NCBI GenBank assembly: GCA_003647375.1 | Contig: QMMS01000011.1 | Coordinates: 1-33,584 of the forward strand | Origin: Deltaproteobacteria bacterium | GTDB taxonomy: Bacteria; Desulfobacterota; Desulfobacteria; Desulfobacterales; B30-G6 | Length of the DNA stretch: 33,584 nucleotides | Direction: 5' to 3' | In this document: piece after piece, positions 7,538 to 15,363 of the stretch | Numbering within the stretch: position 1 is the first letter of the stretch | Layout: the number at the start of each line of letters is the position of its first letter | The notes under the pieces: generated by a model | The model's database searches: none | Seen by the model: the letters and a program-made list of their open reading frames with translations, nothing else | Told to the model about the DNA's origin: nothing | Translations under genes and position numbers: made by a program

Positions 7538-8926
7538 CTATTCTTTTGGTTTTAAGTGCTCAGGAATTTCGACCATACTGATCACCAGGGGTTTGAGGAA
7601 AGACCATTTTATGCCGATTTTATATTCCTCCTCTAAATCCCGAATCGCATCCCAGCAATTATGACAAGGAGAAATCACCAATTCGGCACCGCTGTGCAAC
7701 AGTTGGTCCCGTTTGGTAATCAGCGCCTTGTTTCGCTGGGGTCGGAAGAGGCCGATGCCGTTAAACCCTCCGCCGCCGCCGCAGCAGTAATTGTGTTCCC
7801 GGTTCGGTGACATCTCCATAAAATAGCCGGGCTCAACAATATAGCTCATGATTTCACGCGTAATATCCTTTAAACCGTTATTGCGGACGTAGTTGCAGGA
7901 ATCCTGGAGCGTAACCGGTTTTTTTAGGCGTTTGGTCGGGTCTATCTTGAGTTTTCCCTCTCGAAGCGCTTCGGCAAGCCATTCAACATAATGGATCGAT
8001 TCCACAGGGGGTTTGCCCGAACTCCTGCCGGCCCAGTAGGGTCCTTCCACAACGGTGGCGCGGTGAGCATGGCCGCATTCCGTTCCCACCATCCGCTTGG
8101 GCTTGAGTCGCTCCATGGCGGCATAGACATGTTCCACCTGCATTTTGCACGCCGCCCAGTCACCGGCAAACATGGCCAGGCTTGTCTGCTCCCACCCACT
8201 GGTGGGTACAGTCCAGTTCTCACCGGCCAAATGAAAAAGAATTGCTGCTTCGGCAAGATCTTCAGGATAGTGTTTTACCTCCCTGGCGTTCACGGTGTAG
8301 AGAATATCGGCGCCCTCCTTATCCACCGGGACCTCGAGACCTGGGTAGTCTTCTTCATATTCCTCCACCATCCACTCGAAGGTCTCCACGAAATCCTCAT
8401 CCGTAACGTCCATCTGTGCACGGTAGACACGGTGCATACCGGCACCGATTTTCATTTCCCAGGGAACGAACCCCTGCTGATAACAAAGCCCCCTGACATA
8501 GCCGAACATGATACCCATATCGATACCGTGGGGACAATACATGCCGCAGCGGTTACAACAGGTGCACTTGGCCCATGCCGTCTCCATGACCATGTGCATG
8601 AATTCGTTGTCCACCTTTCCCTTGCGCTTGACAAGTTCACCCAGTGTCGATTGAATCTTGTAGGCCGGCACCTGTCTGGGGTCCTGATCATTGATCAGGT
8701 ACAGAAAACAGCTGTCGGCACACATGCCGCAATGAGCACATATTTCCAGCCACGTCTTCATCCTGGACTTCAAAGTGTTCTGGATCGTTTTCCAAAGCAG
8801 CTCATGGTCAATGTCGAGCGACTTCATCTCTTCGTAATATTGCTTTCCGCCGGTATCACCCAGAAGCGCTTTGAGTTCTTCTTCGGTTTCTACTGGTTTC
8901 TTGTTGCAGAATTTTCCTTCAGGCAT
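7538..8926 (-). CDS. hmcF: HmcF, HdrD/DsrK-like cytoplasmic Fe-S subunit
   Basis: A 462-residue protein, matching the usual HmcF length. It has two [4Fe-4S] motifs, [11 protein letters not shown] near 65 and [12 protein letters not shown] near 125, followed by two CCG (heterodisulfide-reductase type) domains: ECGHAH...[10 protein letters not shown]...YCCGGGGGF, and a final SPCHNC. HmcF is the cytoplasmic end of the Hmc complex, where electrons from the membrane subunits reach a disulfide-reductase-like site. The ATG at 8926 is chosen because AAGGAAGGA lies just upstream; an in-frame ATG at 9031 would add 35 unconserved-looking residues. It follows hmcE. DsrK and TmcB are relatives, but the HmcA-B-C-D-E neighbourhood decides the name. 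Confidence 0.92.
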   Translation of the reverse strand: MPEGKFCNKKPVETEEELKALLGDTGGKQYYEEMKSLDIDHELLWKTIQNTLKSRMKTWLEICAHCGMCADSCFLYLINDQDPRQVPAYKIQSTLGELVKRKGKVDNEFMHMVMETAWAKCTCCNRCGMYCPHGIDMGIMFGYVRGLCYQQGFVPWEMKIGAGMHRVYRAQMDVTDEDFVETFEWMVEEYEEDYPGLEVPVDKEGADILYTVNAREVKHYPEDLAEAAILFHLAGENWTVPTSGWEQTSLAMFAGDWAACKMQVEHVYAAMERLKPKRMVGTECGHAHRATVVEGPYWAGRSSGKPPVESIHYVEWLAEALREGKLKIDPTKRLKKPVTLQDSCNYVRNNGLKDITREIMSYIVEPGYFMEMSPNREHNYCCGGGGGFNGIGLFRPQRNKALITKRDQLLHSGAELVISPCHNCWDAIRDLEEEYKIGIKWSFLKPLVISMVEIPEHLKPKE

Positions 8927-9043
8927 GCTGCATCCTTCCTTAAATTTGCTTGTTTCCCGTTGCTTTTTGTGAAACAGCGACAAAGCCGCGTCTGATAAAA
9001 TCGCTCCGGCGATTTTATTGTTTGGGTTCATTGCCCGGCTGGT

Positions 9044-9721
9044 TTACCAGGCCATGCCTTTTCCTTTCATGCCGCCGCGCTTGATGCCATAGTCCATACC
9101 CAGCTGCGCCCGTGAAGCAAAGAACAGAACGATGTGCGATAATTTAGTGAAGGGAGCGGCGATCAGCAGCGCCTCCCCGCACAGGATGTGCACCGTTAAC
9201 CAGAATGTGTAGGAACCCAGTTCGTATCGGGCGACAAGACCGGTGATGAAAGGCGCCACGGCTAGGAGCAGAATGATATAATCATACCATGTCGTCAGAA
9301 TCCGGACCTCGGGCAGGGCAATTCTTCTGAGTGCCAGAAAAACAGCACTCACAACAACCGCCCAGGTGAGAACATCGGCGAGCAACGGATTCAGCGTAAT
9401 CAGCAAAAAGCCAATTGTTTCCTTCAAAACCAGGTTGTGTGCCAACAGAAATAAAGGCACCAGGACAGCCCCGATATGAAAACCGAAAAAGATGACGGTC
9501 ATAAAGGGTTGTTTGCGCCAACCATAGGTGCCAAAGGGTATGAGCCATTTCACAATGGAATTCACGGCCCCTTTCAATCCTTGAAGTGGATAGGCTTTGT
9601 AGGCCACACGGTCCAGCTGCCAACTCAATCCTCTGAAATAGAGAACAAACCTGACCAGCATGCCAATCAGAAAAATGCCCAAAGACAACCATAACATCGG
9701 GCCGGTTAAAAAATCGTACAT
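9044..9721 (-). CDS. hmcE: HmcE, NarI/DsrM-like membrane cytochrome b subunit
   Basis: A 225-residue integral membrane protein with about five to six hydrophobic helices. Helix-embedded histidines (FGFHIGAVLVPLFLLAH and FWLTVHILCGEALLIAAPFTKLSH) fit the paired haem-b ligands of the NarI/DsrM family. In Hmc it carries electrons across the membrane to HmcF. ATG at 9721 is preceded by GGAGG five bases upstream; the longer frame from 9742 adds seven residues that overlap this ribosome site. The gap to hmcF is about 117 bp because hmcF starts internally to the open frame. A 9-bp-period inverted repeat separates it from hmcD. Confidence 0.9.
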   Translation of the reverse strand: MYDFLTGPMLWLSLGIFLIGMLVRFVLYFRGLSWQLDRVAYKAYPLQGLKGAVNSIVKWLIPFGTYGWRKQPFMTVIFFGFHIGAVLVPLFLLAHNLVLKETIGFLLITLNPLLADVLTWAVVVSAVFLALRRIALPEVRILTTWYDYIILLLAVAPFITGLVARYELGSYTFWLTVHILCGEALLIAAPFTKLSHIVLFFASRAQLGMDYGIKRGGMKGKGMAW

Positions 9722-9753
9722 TGATGCCTCCATTGAGAGCAAGGGTTAGTGAT

Positions 9754-9830
9754 GTTTATTGTGTTCATTGAGTTTATTGGGTTGGAAGACGTCTGAAAGC
9801 AACTCAACGAACACAATAAACCCAATAAAC
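9754..9830. repeat. Inverted pair of 9-bp-period repeats between hmcD and hmcE
   Basis: Two 31-bp arms (9754-9784 and 9800-9830) are imperfect reverse complements with about six mismatches, separated by 15 bp. Each arm is built from roughly 3.5 units of the 9-mer CAAYRAACM (for example CAATAAACC). The transcript could fold into a long stem-loop between hmcD and hmcE. The arm at 9830 touches the hmcD stop codon. A second member of the same family is at 12560-12700. Confidence 0.75.
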
Positions 9831-9973
9831 TAAAACGTTCGCTTCTTTTCATCCCTGCCGCTGAGAAATAGCCAGAAGAGGAGCATCCCGACAAGGATGG
9901 CTCCCATCAGCATATAGGTGATGCTTTTCGAATGCAGCAGAAAATCATGCATTGTATAGAATAGTGAGTTCAT
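9830..9973 (-). CDS. hmcD: HmcD, 47-residue membrane subunit
   Basis: A small gene encoding 47 residues, starting MNSLFYTMHDFLLHSKSI and ending GRDEKKRTF. It has one transmembrane helix (about 19-38, TYMLMGAILVGMLLFWLFLS) and a short charged C-terminus. HmcD of D. vulgaris is also about 47 residues, single-helix and placed between hmcC and hmcE, so both size and position match. AGAGAGG lies about 7 bases upstream of the ATG. Its role in Hmc is probably structural. It is separated from hmcC by a full copy of the long palindromic repeat, which makes it easy to miss. Confidence 0.9.
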   Translation of the reverse strand: MNSLFYTMHDFLLHSKSITYMLMGAILVGMLLFWLFLSGRDEKKRTF

Positions 9974-10015
9974 GAAACCTCTCTTTCACCTGAATTGAGC
10001 AATTTTTCCCGAAGA

Positions 10016-10275
10016 GCTATGCCGATAGCGATAGTTATTTAAATCCGAAGCACGAAATTCGAAATCCTAAACAATAATTAATGATCCAAATTCAAATGTT
10101 AAAAACAAGACCTTGGAGATACAAGTTTAAGCTATGTTTAAATCATTTGAGCATTTGATATTTGGATTTGTTTCGTATTTCGATATTCGGATTTAGAATT
10201 TATCACACGCTGGATATGCATAATATTAATCCCTTATAGGGTTGAATCAGTGCCGGGCCCTTTGGACCCGAGTAT
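10016..10275 (-). repeat. Dispersed palindromic repeat, copy 2 (reverse), inside hmc operon
   Basis: This is the reverse complement of the copy at 3841-4107: GGGTCC-AAA-GGGCCC hairpin next to the hmcC stop codon, CCCTATAAGGG hairpin, then the palindromic core from TAAATCCGAATATCGAAA to TTCGTGCTTCGGATTTAA, ending CTATCGGCATAGC. It occupies nearly the entire hmcC-hmcD gap, so it must be transcribed with the operon unless it ends the transcript. Confidence 0.85.
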
Positions 10276-11445
10276 CTATTTGTGCTCATAATCCGGGTGC
10301 TCATAAAAAATAGGCATCCGCGTAGTAACAAATCGATAAATCACGACGCCGAGGGTCACAACGAATAATGAAATGGCAATTTCCATCCAGCTGGGAAAGT
10401 AACGATCGGCCGACGGCAGGTGCCAGTTGAATGCCACCACAGAGATGTTCAGGCGATTCAGCACAACCCCCAGGACCGCCAGGGCAGAGGCCCAACGTAC
10501 CAGACGCAGATTCCGTTCACGGGCCGCTACGGCATACATAAATGCAGGCATCACCACAAAACCGATCAGTTCCACCAGGAACCAGAACCCCCAGCCGGTG
10601 GCCAAATAGTGCCAGTTGTTGTCCATGGCAATACCAATCAACTTGACCCCCACATATCCCATCATCACAAAAGCGGCAGCTTTGCCGAACCCCAGAGCCA
10701 CCCCCTCGCTCTCCTTTAAGTGGGTTTCGTCCATCTTGTGGTGCAGGTGGCGATGCGCCAGGGATCCTTCGAATATCACCATGGAAAGCCCGGCAAAAAC
10801 GCTCGACACAAAAAAGAAGACCGGCAGGTAGCTCGAATACCACAGAGGATGAAGCTTGGATGGTGCAATCATGTAAAGCGCCCCCAGGGAAGACTGGTGC
10901 AGAGTGGAAAGAATCACGCCAAATATTGTCAGAACCAGGGTCAGTCGAACCACCAGGTTGCGGATTTTTTTCAAACCGAGCCATTCGAGTGTGGCAGGAC
11001 TGAACTCAATAAAGAGTACGGTGAGATATAGGAAGACACACAAGCCCACTTCGTAAAGCAGCGATGTGGTACCTGGAGACAGAAAAATCGGATAGGGCAG
11101 GCGCCAGGGTCTGCCCACATCATAATGGAGCGCCATAACCACCAGGGCATATCCCAGAAAAGCGGTCAATATGGCGGGGCGAACAGCCGAATGGTATCGC
11201 TTCAAACCAAAAATATAGCAGGCCGCCGAAGTGACATAACCGCCTGCAGCAAGTGCCACACCACACAACAGATCAAACCCTATCCAGATTCCCCAGGGGT
11301 TGTTGTCATCAAGGTTTGTGACCGCCCCCAGCCCGCCCGTGAAGCGCAGAATGGTAACAATCAAACCGCAAAAAATAATCACACCTGCTATCACGTTAAA
11401 AGGCGAAAAAATTGATTTATTTATATGAGCCGTCTCTTGTGGCAT
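10276..11445 (-). CDS. hmcC: HmcC, NrfD-family polytopic membrane subunit
   Basis: A 389-residue membrane protein with about ten hydrophobic helices, starting MPQETAHINKSIFSPFNVIAGVIIF and including NNPWGIWIGFDLLCGVALAAGGY and FLVELIGFVVMPAFMYAV. This is the NrfD/PsrC fold used as a quinone-interacting or proton-handling module in respiratory complexes; HmcC of D. vulgaris has the same size and position. The start codon abuts the hmcB stop, so HmcB and HmcC are translationally coupled. Quinone interaction in Hmc is not settled, and this sequence does not decide it. Confidence 0.92.
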   Translation of the reverse strand: MPQETAHINKSIFSPFNVIAGVIIFCGLIVTILRFTGGLGAVTNLDDNNPWGIWIGFDLLCGVALAAGGYVTSAACYIFGLKRYHSAVRPAILTAFLGYALVVMALHYDVGRPWRLPYPIFLSPGTTSLLYEVGLCVFLYLTVLFIEFSPATLEWLGLKKIRNLVVRLTLVLTIFGVILSTLHQSSLGALYMIAPSKLHPLWYSSYLPVFFFVSSVFAGLSMVIFEGSLAHRHLHHKMDETHLKESEGVALGFGKAAAFVMMGYVGVKLIGIAMDNNWHYLATGWGFWFLVELIGFVVMPAFMYAVAARERNLRLVRWASALAVLGVVLNRLNISVVAFNWHLPSADRYFPSWMEIAISLFVVTLGVVIYRFVTTRMPIFYEHPDYEHK

Positions 11446-12540
11446 CTAATCTTCCTCCTTCGGTGTTTCTGAACCCGTCTCTTCAGACGCCTGCTGCGCT
11501 TCTGCCGCTTCCTTGGCAGCATCTTCCAAGGCCCGCTTGACTTCCAGATTAATGGCAGCCGCCTTTTCCTTGGCCATGCTTTCTTTCATCTCGGCCACCT
11601 TGACCTTCATCTCCTCGCCGGCATCGGCAACTGTCCGCGCAATGGCATCGATCCGTTCTTCGTCTGCAATTTTATCTTTACGCTTTGAAATAGCATAGAT
11701 GCCGGTGAGCAGCACCGGCCACAACGCCACCACAACTGGGACAGCCGCCAGGGGTCCGGCCGTAAAGCTGGAAGCGGTCTGATTACCAAGATCTTCACGC
11801 ATACCGATCTCTGAAAAGGGCGTTCCGGAAATGGTCATCCAGCTGGTACCGCCCATCTCCTGCTCACCATAAATATGGTCGATATAGGCGTTCGGATATT
11901 TTTCAATACGCCGCCGGGCTATCTTGACAAGTCTTTCACGCGGACCAAATGCCAAGGCCTCTTTCGGACATATTTCCACACACCCGGGGAGTAATCCTTT
12001 TTCGATACGCGGATGGCACATGGTGCACTTGGTCACGCGCGGCGTCAACGGCTCGTTATATTCGTATGTCGGAATATTGAAGGGACATGCAACCATACAG
12101 TACCGGCACCCCACACACAGGGATGCATCGTAAATGACAGCACCGGTCCTGGCTTTTCTCAATGCTCTGACAAAACAGGCTGAAGCGCATGCCGGTTCCA
12201 GACAGTGATTGCACTGTTTTTTCACAAATACAGGTAACTGGCTATCCTTTTTCATGAATCGATTGACGACCGTGTAAGCATCGGGTCGTGTCCGGCGGCT
12301 TTCGTCCAGAACGCTCAGATTGTCGAAGGGCTGTTCCGGAACCGGCAGTTTATTGACCTTGTTGCATGCCTCCTCGCACTTCCGGCACCCGATACACCGG
12401 GTTGTATCGTGCAGAATTCCAAAGCTGTCTGGATAACCGCCGAACTGCTTGTTCGAAGCCGCTTCCGCACGATTTACAGCGGTCGCACCTGCGCTTGCTG
12501 CGCCTATCCAACCAAGGAACTGTCTTCGGGATATCCCCAT
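11446..12540 (-). CDS. hmcB: HmcB, four-cluster ferredoxin-like subunit with Tat-type signal
   Basis: A 364-residue periplasm-facing Fe-S protein. The N-terminus MGISRRQFLGWIGAASAGA is a twin-arginine signal. Four cysteine clusters follow: CIGCRKCEEAC, CNHCLEPACASAC, CVGCRYCMVAC and CTMC...CVEIC, fitting four [4Fe-4S] centres as in DsrO/NrfC/HmcB. A hydrophobic helix near 275-297 (PLAAVPVVVALWPVLLTGIYAI) anchors it. The last about 65 residues are a highly charged Lys/Glu/Ala helix, probably a coiled coil on the cytoplasmic side. It should pass electrons between HmcA and HmcC/E. A long gap with inverted repeats separates it from hmcA. Confidence 0.92.
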   Translation of the reverse strand: MGISRRQFLGWIGAASAGATAVNRAEAASNKQFGGYPDSFGILHDTTRCIGCRKCEEACNKVNKLPVPEQPFDNLSVLDESRRTRPDAYTVVNRFMKKDSQLPVFVKKQCNHCLEPACASACFVRALRKARTGAVIYDASLCVGCRYCMVACPFNIPTYEYNEPLTPRVTKCTMCHPRIEKGLLPGCVEICPKEALAFGPRERLVKIARRRIEKYPNAYIDHIYGEQEMGGTSWMTISGTPFSEIGMREDLGNQTASSFTAGPLAAVPVVVALWPVLLTGIYAISKRKDKIADEERIDAIARTVADAGEEMKVKVAEMKESMAKEKAAAINLEVKRALEDAAKEAAEAQQASEETGSETPKEED

Positions 12541-12559
12541 ATTACCACCTCAATTTTCT

Positions 12560-12747
12560 GTTTATTGGGTTCGTTGTGTTTGTTGGGTTTATTGGGTTGC
12601 TCACGGCGTTTGGTATATAATCATACTCGTTGTTACAAATCGAAAGCCATCAACGGGGTTCCATTCCATCAACTCAATGAACCCAATAAACTCAATAAAC
12701 GCTTTGCCCCTCGAACCCTTGAATCCTTGACCCCTTGGACCCTCTGG
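12560..12747. repeat. Second 9-bp-period inverted repeat plus pyrimidine tract, hmcA-hmcB gap
   Basis: Left arm 12560-12599 and right arm 12670-12700 are imperfect reverse complements built from the same 9-mer family (CAAYRAACM) as 9754-9830, enclosing about 70 bp. The right arm is followed at 12705-12747 by a degenerate CCCTTGAACCCTT-type tract like that at 207-290. Together they fill the hmcA-hmcB gap and would form a large stem-loop in the mRNA. Confidence 0.65.
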
Positions 12748-12756
12748 AACACCTGT

Positions 12757-14385
12757 TCAATTAGAAGCGATCCGCTTCTTATGACACCTGCCACAGTCCG
12801 TCGCCGCAGGTTCCTTGATTCCCATCTCCTGGTGACATTTGATGCATTGACCATGGTAGGCCCCCATGAGACCCGGACGCCCGTCCTCGTCCTGCAACCC
12901 CTTGGATGCTTCTCCATGGCAGGAAGCGCACTTGGGAGGTTGAAGTGTGGCCGGGCTGTGATGATGACACCCCATGCACAGGGTTGTTTGCTTATCGTGA
13001 AAATAACCTGCCATCCCATTATCCCCTATCCGTGATTCAATACCTCTGAAAACCTGGCGATGGGGAAACTGAGCTCCTTCATATTGATCCATCAGGATAT
13101 CGATGACCACCTTTTCCGGCACCTGGTCATCCGCAAGTTTCATGGAAGTACCGGCGGATGCCTTTAATACTTCGGTTGCAATTTCGGTCTTTTCTATCTT
13201 GCTCATGGGCCACGGGCCCAAAACCGATCGGTCGACACGATGGCACTGGCTGCAATTCTCATCTACAAATGTCTTGCCGGGCATGCCTGCATGACAACCC
13301 GCACAGTCTTTATCTTTCTGAGCCTCTCCGTGGCAGCCAATACAGCTCTGGGATGACGTATTGGAATGCATGGCCTGAGCAAGCTGAACGTGACCACCGT
13401 CCTGGTTTCCGGTTTCCGTATGGCATTCACTGCATCTTTTCAGCGTTTCGTGGTGGCAGGATTGGCAGCTTGCATTCGCCCGCTCATGAATCTCATGGTT
13501 GAACGGAACCGGATCCATCTGCTTGGTCACTTTTTTCGCATCCACGGCCTGATCCGTCATCCAGCCGGCAAGAAGGACGGCATCGGGCTGGTTCCGTTTC
13601 ATCCGGGGAACCGATGTCACTATTTCAAACGCTGCCTGTGCCTCGGCGCTATGGCACCCGGCACAATCGGTAGGACCGGCCTTCTTCAGTTGACTCACCA
13701 GTGTCTGATGACAATTGACACAGGCATCGTGCGATGCCGAGCGGATGGATGAAGCTTCCTCTGTTTTCTCTTCCTTATGGCAATACCGGCAACTGCCCTC
13801 TTCGCCCTTGGTATAAACTGTTTTCAGGGCGGATTTATCGTAGGTGTGGTGACAGGCGCTGCAGTTGATATTCTCCGCTGAATCCTCAGGCTGAATGGCC
13901 GTTGTTGATTCATGACGAAAATGGAGAGATTTGTCGAAAGACATGGGCTGCCGGGAGCTGCCCATGCCGGTCTCGGTCTTATGACAGGATCGACAGTCAC
14001 CCGTTATGGGTCCGGCTGTCTCTCCGGTTGCTTCTATCTTCTCATGACAGGCAATACAGTTTTCATGGTATATGTCCATGTCCGTCTCGGTGGTACCGTT
14101 ATCGAGCCGCATGAATTTGAACACAAACTGCTGATCCTTTTCCAGATGGCATGTGCTGCAGTTCTTTTTTTCCTGAATGCGTTTGGTGTGCACATCATGA
14201 AGGAATTGTACGGCAGACATTTTCTCGCCCTTCGGCATTGCCGGGAGATCGATCATCAGAACATCCGGCCGCATGTCATGGACGTCTGTGTTGCTGTAAA
14301 CGTTCGCGATTGCGAAAAACACACCCGCCAGAATAATGGCTGGAAGGATGCCCTTCCCCCATCCAAACGGTCGTCTTTTTGCCAT
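12757..14385 (-). CDS. hmcA: HmcA, 16-haem periplasmic cytochrome c
   Basis: A 542-residue multihaem cytochrome with exactly 16 CXXCH haem-binding motifs, the number typical of HmcA, and nearly the same length. The N-terminus MAKRRPFGWGKGILPAIILAGVFFAIANVYS is a signal peptide or anchor. Motifs are spread as cytochrome-c3-like modules, with several non-motif histidines (such as FLHDVH, HFRHES, FNHEIH) in the positions expected for distal axial ligands. HmcA accepts electrons from the periplasmic cytochrome c3/hydrogenase pool and feeds the membrane subunits. ATG at 14385 follows AGAGGAAG; the longer frame from a TTG at 14430 is less likely. It is the first gene of the hmc operon, with candidate Rrf2 operators upstream. 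Confidence 0.95.
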   Translation of the reverse strand: MAKRRPFGWGKGILPAIILAGVFFAIANVYSNTDVHDMRPDVLMIDLPAMPKGEKMSAVQFLHDVHTKRIQEKKNCSTCHLEKDQQFVFKFMRLDNGTTETDMDIYHENCIACHEKIEATGETAGPITGDCRSCHKTETGMGSSRQPMSFDKSLHFRHESTTAIQPEDSAENINCSACHHTYDKSALKTVYTKGEEGSCRYCHKEEKTEEASSIRSASHDACVNCHQTLVSQLKKAGPTDCAGCHSAEAQAAFEIVTSVPRMKRNQPDAVLLAGWMTDQAVDAKKVTKQMDPVPFNHEIHERANASCQSCHHETLKRCSECHTETGNQDGGHVQLAQAMHSNTSSQSCIGCHGEAQKDKDCAGCHAGMPGKTFVDENCSQCHRVDRSVLGPWPMSKIEKTEIATEVLKASAGTSMKLADDQVPEKVVIDILMDQYEGAQFPHRQVFRGIESRIGDNGMAGYFHDKQTTLCMGCHHHSPATLQPPKCASCHGEASKGLQDEDGRPGLMGAYHGQCIKCHQEMGIKEPAATDCGRCHKKRIASN

Positions 14386-14469
14386 GTTTTCTTCCTCTGG
14401 TTTAAATTCGTTATCTCTGTAGACGGGCAAGCCCGTGGAATTCTGCGAAGGCGGAGAAAAAAGTCAATC

Positions 14470-14519
14470 CCTACTAATTTTATAGGATTATTTCCTACCA
14501 TTTTTATAGGGTTTGTCAA
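14470..14519 (-). promoter_or_regulatory. Candidate hmc promoter with two tandem Rrf2-type operators
   Basis: On the minus strand a TTGACA box (14514-14519) is followed after 3 bp by the 17-bp dyad CCTATAAAAATGGTAGG (14494-14510), and 7 bp further by CCTATAAAATTAGTAGG (14470-14486). The two share CCTATAAAAwTrGTAGG, a CCTA-N9-TAGG symmetry with AT-rich flanks, and are 24 bp apart centre to centre. Rrf2-family proteins bind dyads of this size and kind. The first lies in the -35/-10 spacer, so occupancy should block RNA polymerase. The -10 box is weak and unassigned. Confidence 0.6.
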
Positions 14520-14611
14520 GTAAAAAAATACATACAGAATGAAAACAGGATTGCTCTCAGTTTAGGCAGGCAGGAAAAAATCTTTTTGGAGAAGTGTATG
14601 CAGGAAAAAAT

Positions 14612-15262
14612 CTAAGCCACAGACTTCAAGGTAGCCAGCTCAAGCTGGTCGCCTGCATCTTCCGCGCGGTCTGAAACTTCGACAATATGATCCAAACAAA
14701 GTTTCAGGTGAAGCTGGCGAGCGAAATCCATGTCTGACGTGAAAATGGCTTTCGTTAAATCCCACTCGAGTTTGTCGACCCGAGACTCCTGCATCCCTAT
14801 CTCTTTGGTATGTTCACGAACCGTTTCGATTTTGCACTCGCCTTTAAAGTAACACAGGACCGCAAATTTAAGATTATCGGCAATTCCCAAGGATTCGTTG
14901 ACAACTTCAATAAAAGCGGGCTTCAATTCATCAAGTACCTTCGGGCGTTGATTCAGAAAAAAATCGCAGCATGCTTCGCCTGCATTGGCTACTTTGTCAA
15001 TGCTTTCGATGAGTTTGTAAATATCTTCCCGCAGCAACGGCAAATATGCTCCGGAATACAATTTATCTCGAAGGTCATAGCGGACGAGATCTGCATTAGA
15101 TTCTATGCTGCTGACCTCACGCGCCAGTCGTTTAGCGTTACCGATGTCGTCGTTCAAATAACATTCTACCGCCTGAATTCCGGATTTCAATGAATCCACT
15201 ACCAGATCAAGATGCTTTAAAATCAGCTCAATGACCTTTTTCTCTTTTTTAAACAGCATCAT
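14612..15262 (-). CDS. DUF47 / PhoU-like phosphate transport accessory protein
   Basis: A 216-residue all-helical protein of the TIGR00153/DUF47 family: starts MMLFKKEKKVIELILKHLDLVVDSLKSGI and has repeated acidic helices (DNADLVRYDLRDKLYSGAYLPLLREDIYKLIESIDKVANAGEACCDF pattern at about 52-96, and LCLDHIVEVSDRAEDAGDQLELA at the end). Members accompany PiT-type phosphate permeases and resemble PhoU, with metal-binding acidic bundles. The PiT gene is 100 bp upstream on the same strand, so they are probably one operon. It likely modulates permease activity. It ends 226 bp from the hmcA start, inside a region holding a 14-bp direct repeat. Confidence 0.85.
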   Translation of the reverse strand: MMLFKKEKKVIELILKHLDLVVDSLKSGIQAVECYLNDDIGNAKRLAREVSSIESNADLVRYDLRDKLYSGAYLPLLREDIYKLIESIDKVANAGEACCDFFLNQRPKVLDELKPAFIEVVNESLGIADNLKFAVLCYFKGECKIETVREHTKEIGMQESRVDKLEWDLTKAIFTSDMDFARQLHLKLCLDHIVEVSDRAEDAGDQLELATLKSVA

Positions 15263-15363
15263 ACATTCTCCTGCATTTTCCCAGAGTTTTTAGCCACAAT
15301 TTCGCTTCGTCTTTAATGTAGCACAACCTGCGATACAAGCCCAAACATATGTGAAACAATACA

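Noticed and set aside
7991..8995. 334-codon plus-strand open frame antisense to hmcF
   Set aside because: hmcF motifs on the other strand are unambiguous; this translation has no recognisable features.
9754..12700. 9-bp-period repeats as a CRISPR array
   Set aside because: Units are far too short, degenerate and lacking unique spacers; arms are inverted instead of direct.
7538..14385. Membrane complex as DsrMKJOP or Tmc
   Set aside because: Related subunits, but 16 CXXCH motifs in the cytochrome, the 47-residue subunit and the A-B-C-D-E-F order with rrf1/rrf2 identify Hmc.
14570..14613. Direct repeat GCAGGAAAAAATCT (14570-14583 and 14600-14613)
   Set aside because: Two 14-bp copies at the 3' end of the DUF47 gene, A-rich and likely a small local duplication; no function suggested.
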